The position numbers and the translations under genes are program-made. The notes under the pieces were generated by a model that searched no databases, was not told the origin of the DNA, and saw only the letters and a program-made list of their open reading frames with translations. This document shows positions 62,298 through 64,000 of a stretch of DNA of 64,000 nucleotides, in pieces. Source of the DNA: Streptomyces subrutilus (lineage in GTDB: Bacteria > Actinomycetota > Actinomycetes > Streptomycetales > Streptomycetaceae); assembly GCF_008704535.1 (NCBI RefSeq), contig NZ_CP023701.1, positions 1 to 64,000 of the forward strand, given 5' to 3'. Within the stretch, counting starts at the first letter, position 1; every line of letters starts with the position of its first letter.

Positions 62298-62702
62298 TTA
62301 GTACCAGTGGTTGTTCTGCCAGAACTTCCAGGCGCCGACGGGGCTGCCGTAGCGGGAGTTCATGTAGTCCAGGCCCCACTTGATCTGGGTGGCCGGGTTG
62401 GTCTTCCAGTCCGAGCCCGCCGAGGCCATCTTCGAGGCCGGCAGGGCCTGGACCAGGCCGTAGGCGCCCGAGGAGGCGTTGGTGGCGGTGTGGTTCCAGC
62501 CGCTCTCGCGGGACACGATGTTGTTGAACGCCGCGAACTGCGCCGGGTCCTTGATCATCTGCTGGGCGATCGCCTTGGCGCTCGTCGGAGCCGCCTGGGC
62601 GGGAACCGTGGCGAGCATGGAACCGGCGACACCGAGGGCGACGACGGCACCCGCGAGGGTCTTCTTCGAGGCGGCGATGCGGCGGATGACGGTGTGGGAC
62701 AC
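62298..62702 (-). CDS. Secreted SLT-type lytic transglycosylase-like protein
   Basis: 134 residues from GTG 62702 (GGAAGG 8 bases before). Signal peptide about 1-37 (LAGAVVALGVAGSMLATVPA). Then a small SLT-like core: FAAFNNIVSRESGWNHTATN (catalytic Glu in SRESGWN), ASSGAYGLVQALPASKM, and WKTNPATQIKWGLDYMNSRY. It ends WKFWQNNHWY, the pattern of Streptomyces cell-wall SLT proteins. Likely cleaves peptidoglycan during growth or germination. A structured leader (62735-62815) precedes it. Confidence 0.88.
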   Translation of the reverse strand: MSHTVIRRIAASKKTLAGAVVALGVAGSMLATVPAQAAPTSAKAIAQQMIKDPAQFAAFNNIVSRESGWNHTATNASSGAYGLVQALPASKMASAGSDWKTNPATQIKWGLDYMNSRYGSPVGAWKFWQNNHWY

Positions 62703-62734
62703 GGACGGACCTTCCGAAGGGGACGGGGACGGTC

Positions 62735-62815
62735 GCGGCATGTCGAAGACATGCGTGAGCCACTCACGCGAAGGAGAGGGGTTCGTCGGCGGCGGGTGAA
62801 GCACCCGTGCCGCCT
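62735..62815 (-). promoter_or_regulatory. Leader with three consecutive hairpins
   Basis: Upstream of the SLT gene on the minus strand: CGGGTG-CTT-CACCCG, CGTGAG-TGG-CTCACG and GCATGTC-TTC-GACATGC, all perfect stems of 6-7 bp within about 80 bases. This suggests an RNA regulatory leader. I could not match it to the ydaO or another known riboswitch consensus. Confidence 0.45.
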
Positions 62816-63128
62816 GGCGACTCATCCAGTTCTACAGACGCCCCGACCCCCTGGCAACGACCGCTCCTACTAGGCGCCCTCGCAGCCGGGGGCCCGCGGC
62901 CCCGCGCCGGGGGCGGGGCGTTCCGTGCAGGTGGGAGCCGGTGCGGGGCCGCAGGATCGGCCCGTGCGGGCCTACTAGAGCGGCTCGTATGTGATCTGGG
63001 CCCTATGGGACGGCTCACCCTCCAGGCGCCCGTATCTCACCGAATGTCACCGTATGTACCCGTGGAGAGGACCCGTCCGGACCGGTCGGACCGACACCGG
63101 CGTTCGGGCCGGTCGGGGCGGTCGGGGC
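62816..63128. other. Intergenic, no gene seen
   Basis: Promoter region of the SLT gene and 3' flank of the flavin monooxygenase. Nothing further recognised. Confidence 0.3.
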
Positions 63129-64000
63129 TCATGCGGTCTGCTCGTCGCCGGTGTCGGTGAACATGCGGACCAGGCCGTGGGGCGCGTCGTCGCCGTACAT
63201 CCGCTCGTGGAGGCGGACGGCCTCGGCGGCTTCCGCGGCGCTGCGCGGGAAGAGGTCCCGCTCGTACGCGGTGAGCGCGGCCTCGACGTCGTCGGGGTGC
63301 GCGGCGAGGGCCAGGCCGAGCTCGGCGCCGTCGTACATGGCCAGGTTGGCTCCCTCGCCGGACGGGATCATGAGGTGGGCGGCGTCGCCGAGCAGGGTCA
63401 CCCCGGGCACCCGGTGCCAGCGGTGCTCGCCGGGCAGGGTGTGGAGGGGGCGCAGGACGGGTGCGCTCTCGCCGTCGGTGATCAGCGCGGTGAGTTCCGG
63501 TGCCCAGCCGGCGAACTCCTCGGCGATGCGGGCGGTGGCCGCGGCGGGGTCGGTGAAGTCGATGCGGGTGAACCATTCCCGCGGCTTGGAGAGCGCCACG
63601 TAGGTGTGGAGGGTTCCGCCGGTCTCCCGGTGGGCCTGGATCCCCCGGCCGGGCGCGAGGGCGAGGAGCGATCCGCCGCCGACCGCCTTCGCGCTGGCCG
63701 GGTGCCGCGTGTCGCTGTCGAGCAGGTACGTCTCGACGAACGACGTGCCGACGTACTCGGGCGTGGCGGCGGAGAGCAGGGGGCGGACGCGTGACCACGC
63801 GCCGTCGGCGCCTACCAGCAGTCGCGTGGTGGCGGTGGCGCCGTTGGTGAAGGCCACCTCGTGGCGGCCTTCGCCGAGGGCGCGGACGGATCGGGCCTTG
63901 TGGCCCCAGCGGACGGTGCCGGCCGGGAGGGAGTCGAGGAGGATCCGGCGCAGTTCGCCGCGCTGCACCTCGGGGCGGCCGCCCTCGGCGTCGTCGGGTT
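63129..64000 (-). CDS. FAD-dependent monooxygenase (TetX-like), C-terminal part, runs off right edge
   Basis: 290 residues visible, no start in the window. QRGELRRILLDSLPAGTVRW, RLLVGADGAWSRVRPLLSAA (GADGxxSxVR motif), and the FAD-binding LLGDAAHLMIPSGEGANLAM then YDGAELGLALAAHPDDVEAA identify a PHBH-fold flavoprotein. The PSGEGAN form with MYDGAELG is typical of TetX-type enzymes. The first FAD-binding GxGxxG lies beyond the edge. Substrate is not deducible. Confidence 0.88.
   Translation of the reverse strand, partial: PDDAEGGRPEVQRGELRRILLDSLPAGTVRWGHKARSVRALGEGRHEVAFTNGATATTRLLVGADGAWSRVRPLLSAATPEYVGTSFVETYLLDSDTRHPASAKAVGGGSLLALAPGRGIQAHRETGGTLHTYVALSKPREWFTRIDFTDPAAATARIAEEFAGWAPELTALITDGESAPVLRPLHTLPGEHRWHRVPGVTLLGDAAHLMIPSGEGANLAMYDGAELGLALAAHPDDVEAALTAYERDLFPRSAAEAAEAVRLHERMYGDDAPHGLVRMFTDTGDEQTA

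Overview
The window is very GC-rich actinomycete DNA. Codon third positions are almost all G or C, starts are often GTG or TTG, and many genes belong to families typical of Streptomyces (ALF-repeat proteins, SCO6745-family, DUF6087, spread-like membrane peptides, SLT lytic enzymes). It is most likely a Streptomyces, or a close relative, and an accessory region: a chromosome arm or a large linear plasmid. A Tap-like helix-turn-helix/polymerase gene runs off the left edge, three of the five identified transposable elements are nested in one another, and gene remnants are common. No rRNA, tRNA or CRISPR array was seen.

Layout. 1-2.5 kb: Tap-like gene, a Cys-rich small protein, a spread-like membrane peptide and an iteron-like array of GGCTTGCCC. 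3.1-4.8 kb: an IS110-family transposase and a HEAT-like protein. 4.9-8.4 kb: about 3.5 kb of non-coding GC-rich DNA built from degenerate repeats, which recur at 17.9-18.4 and 19.3-20.4 kb. 8.8-19.3 kb: small regulators, membrane proteins, a hexapeptide enzyme, LysR, a nucleotidyltransferase and several decayed genes (HNH nuclease, DUF6087, DnaB-like). 20.6-25.3 kb: an ABC permease/ATPase operon divergent from a two-component system. 25.4-26.2 kb: remnants, including a P-type ATPase.

26.5-28.1 kb holds the most unusual pair: a protein with two YidB-like domains followed by a complete flagellin, with no other flagellar gene in the window. An IS3-family element follows.

30.3-42.4 kb: a 1330-residue secreted ALF-repeat/coiled-coil/HINT protein with a C-terminal RNase-like toxin domain and a barstar-like immunity gene, divergent from a small secreted protein. 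A second copy of this locus is truncated by an IS3 element that itself carries an IS5-family and an IS701-family element. A secreted trypsin-fold pseudoprotease follows. 43-46 kb: DoxX, a cupredoxin, a broken ferritin-like gene and a short-chain dehydrogenase. 46-53 kb: an M4 metalloprotease, a RhiA-like protein, and a TetR/NmrA divergent pair around a palindromic operator. 53-58.4 kb: a three-subunit molybdenum hydroxylase, DUF3291 and a Cys-containing HTH regulator. 58.9-64 kb: membrane protein, a hairpin MITE at a stop codon, an anti-sigma-like ATPase, a truncated Tn3 transposase, an SLT cell-wall enzyme and the start-less end of a flavin monooxygenase.

Most coherent units: (i) ABC exporter plus two-component system; (ii) toxin plus immunity; (iii) molybdenum hydroxylase operon; (iv) YidB-flagellin pair. 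All domain assignments are from reading motifs, not from searches.
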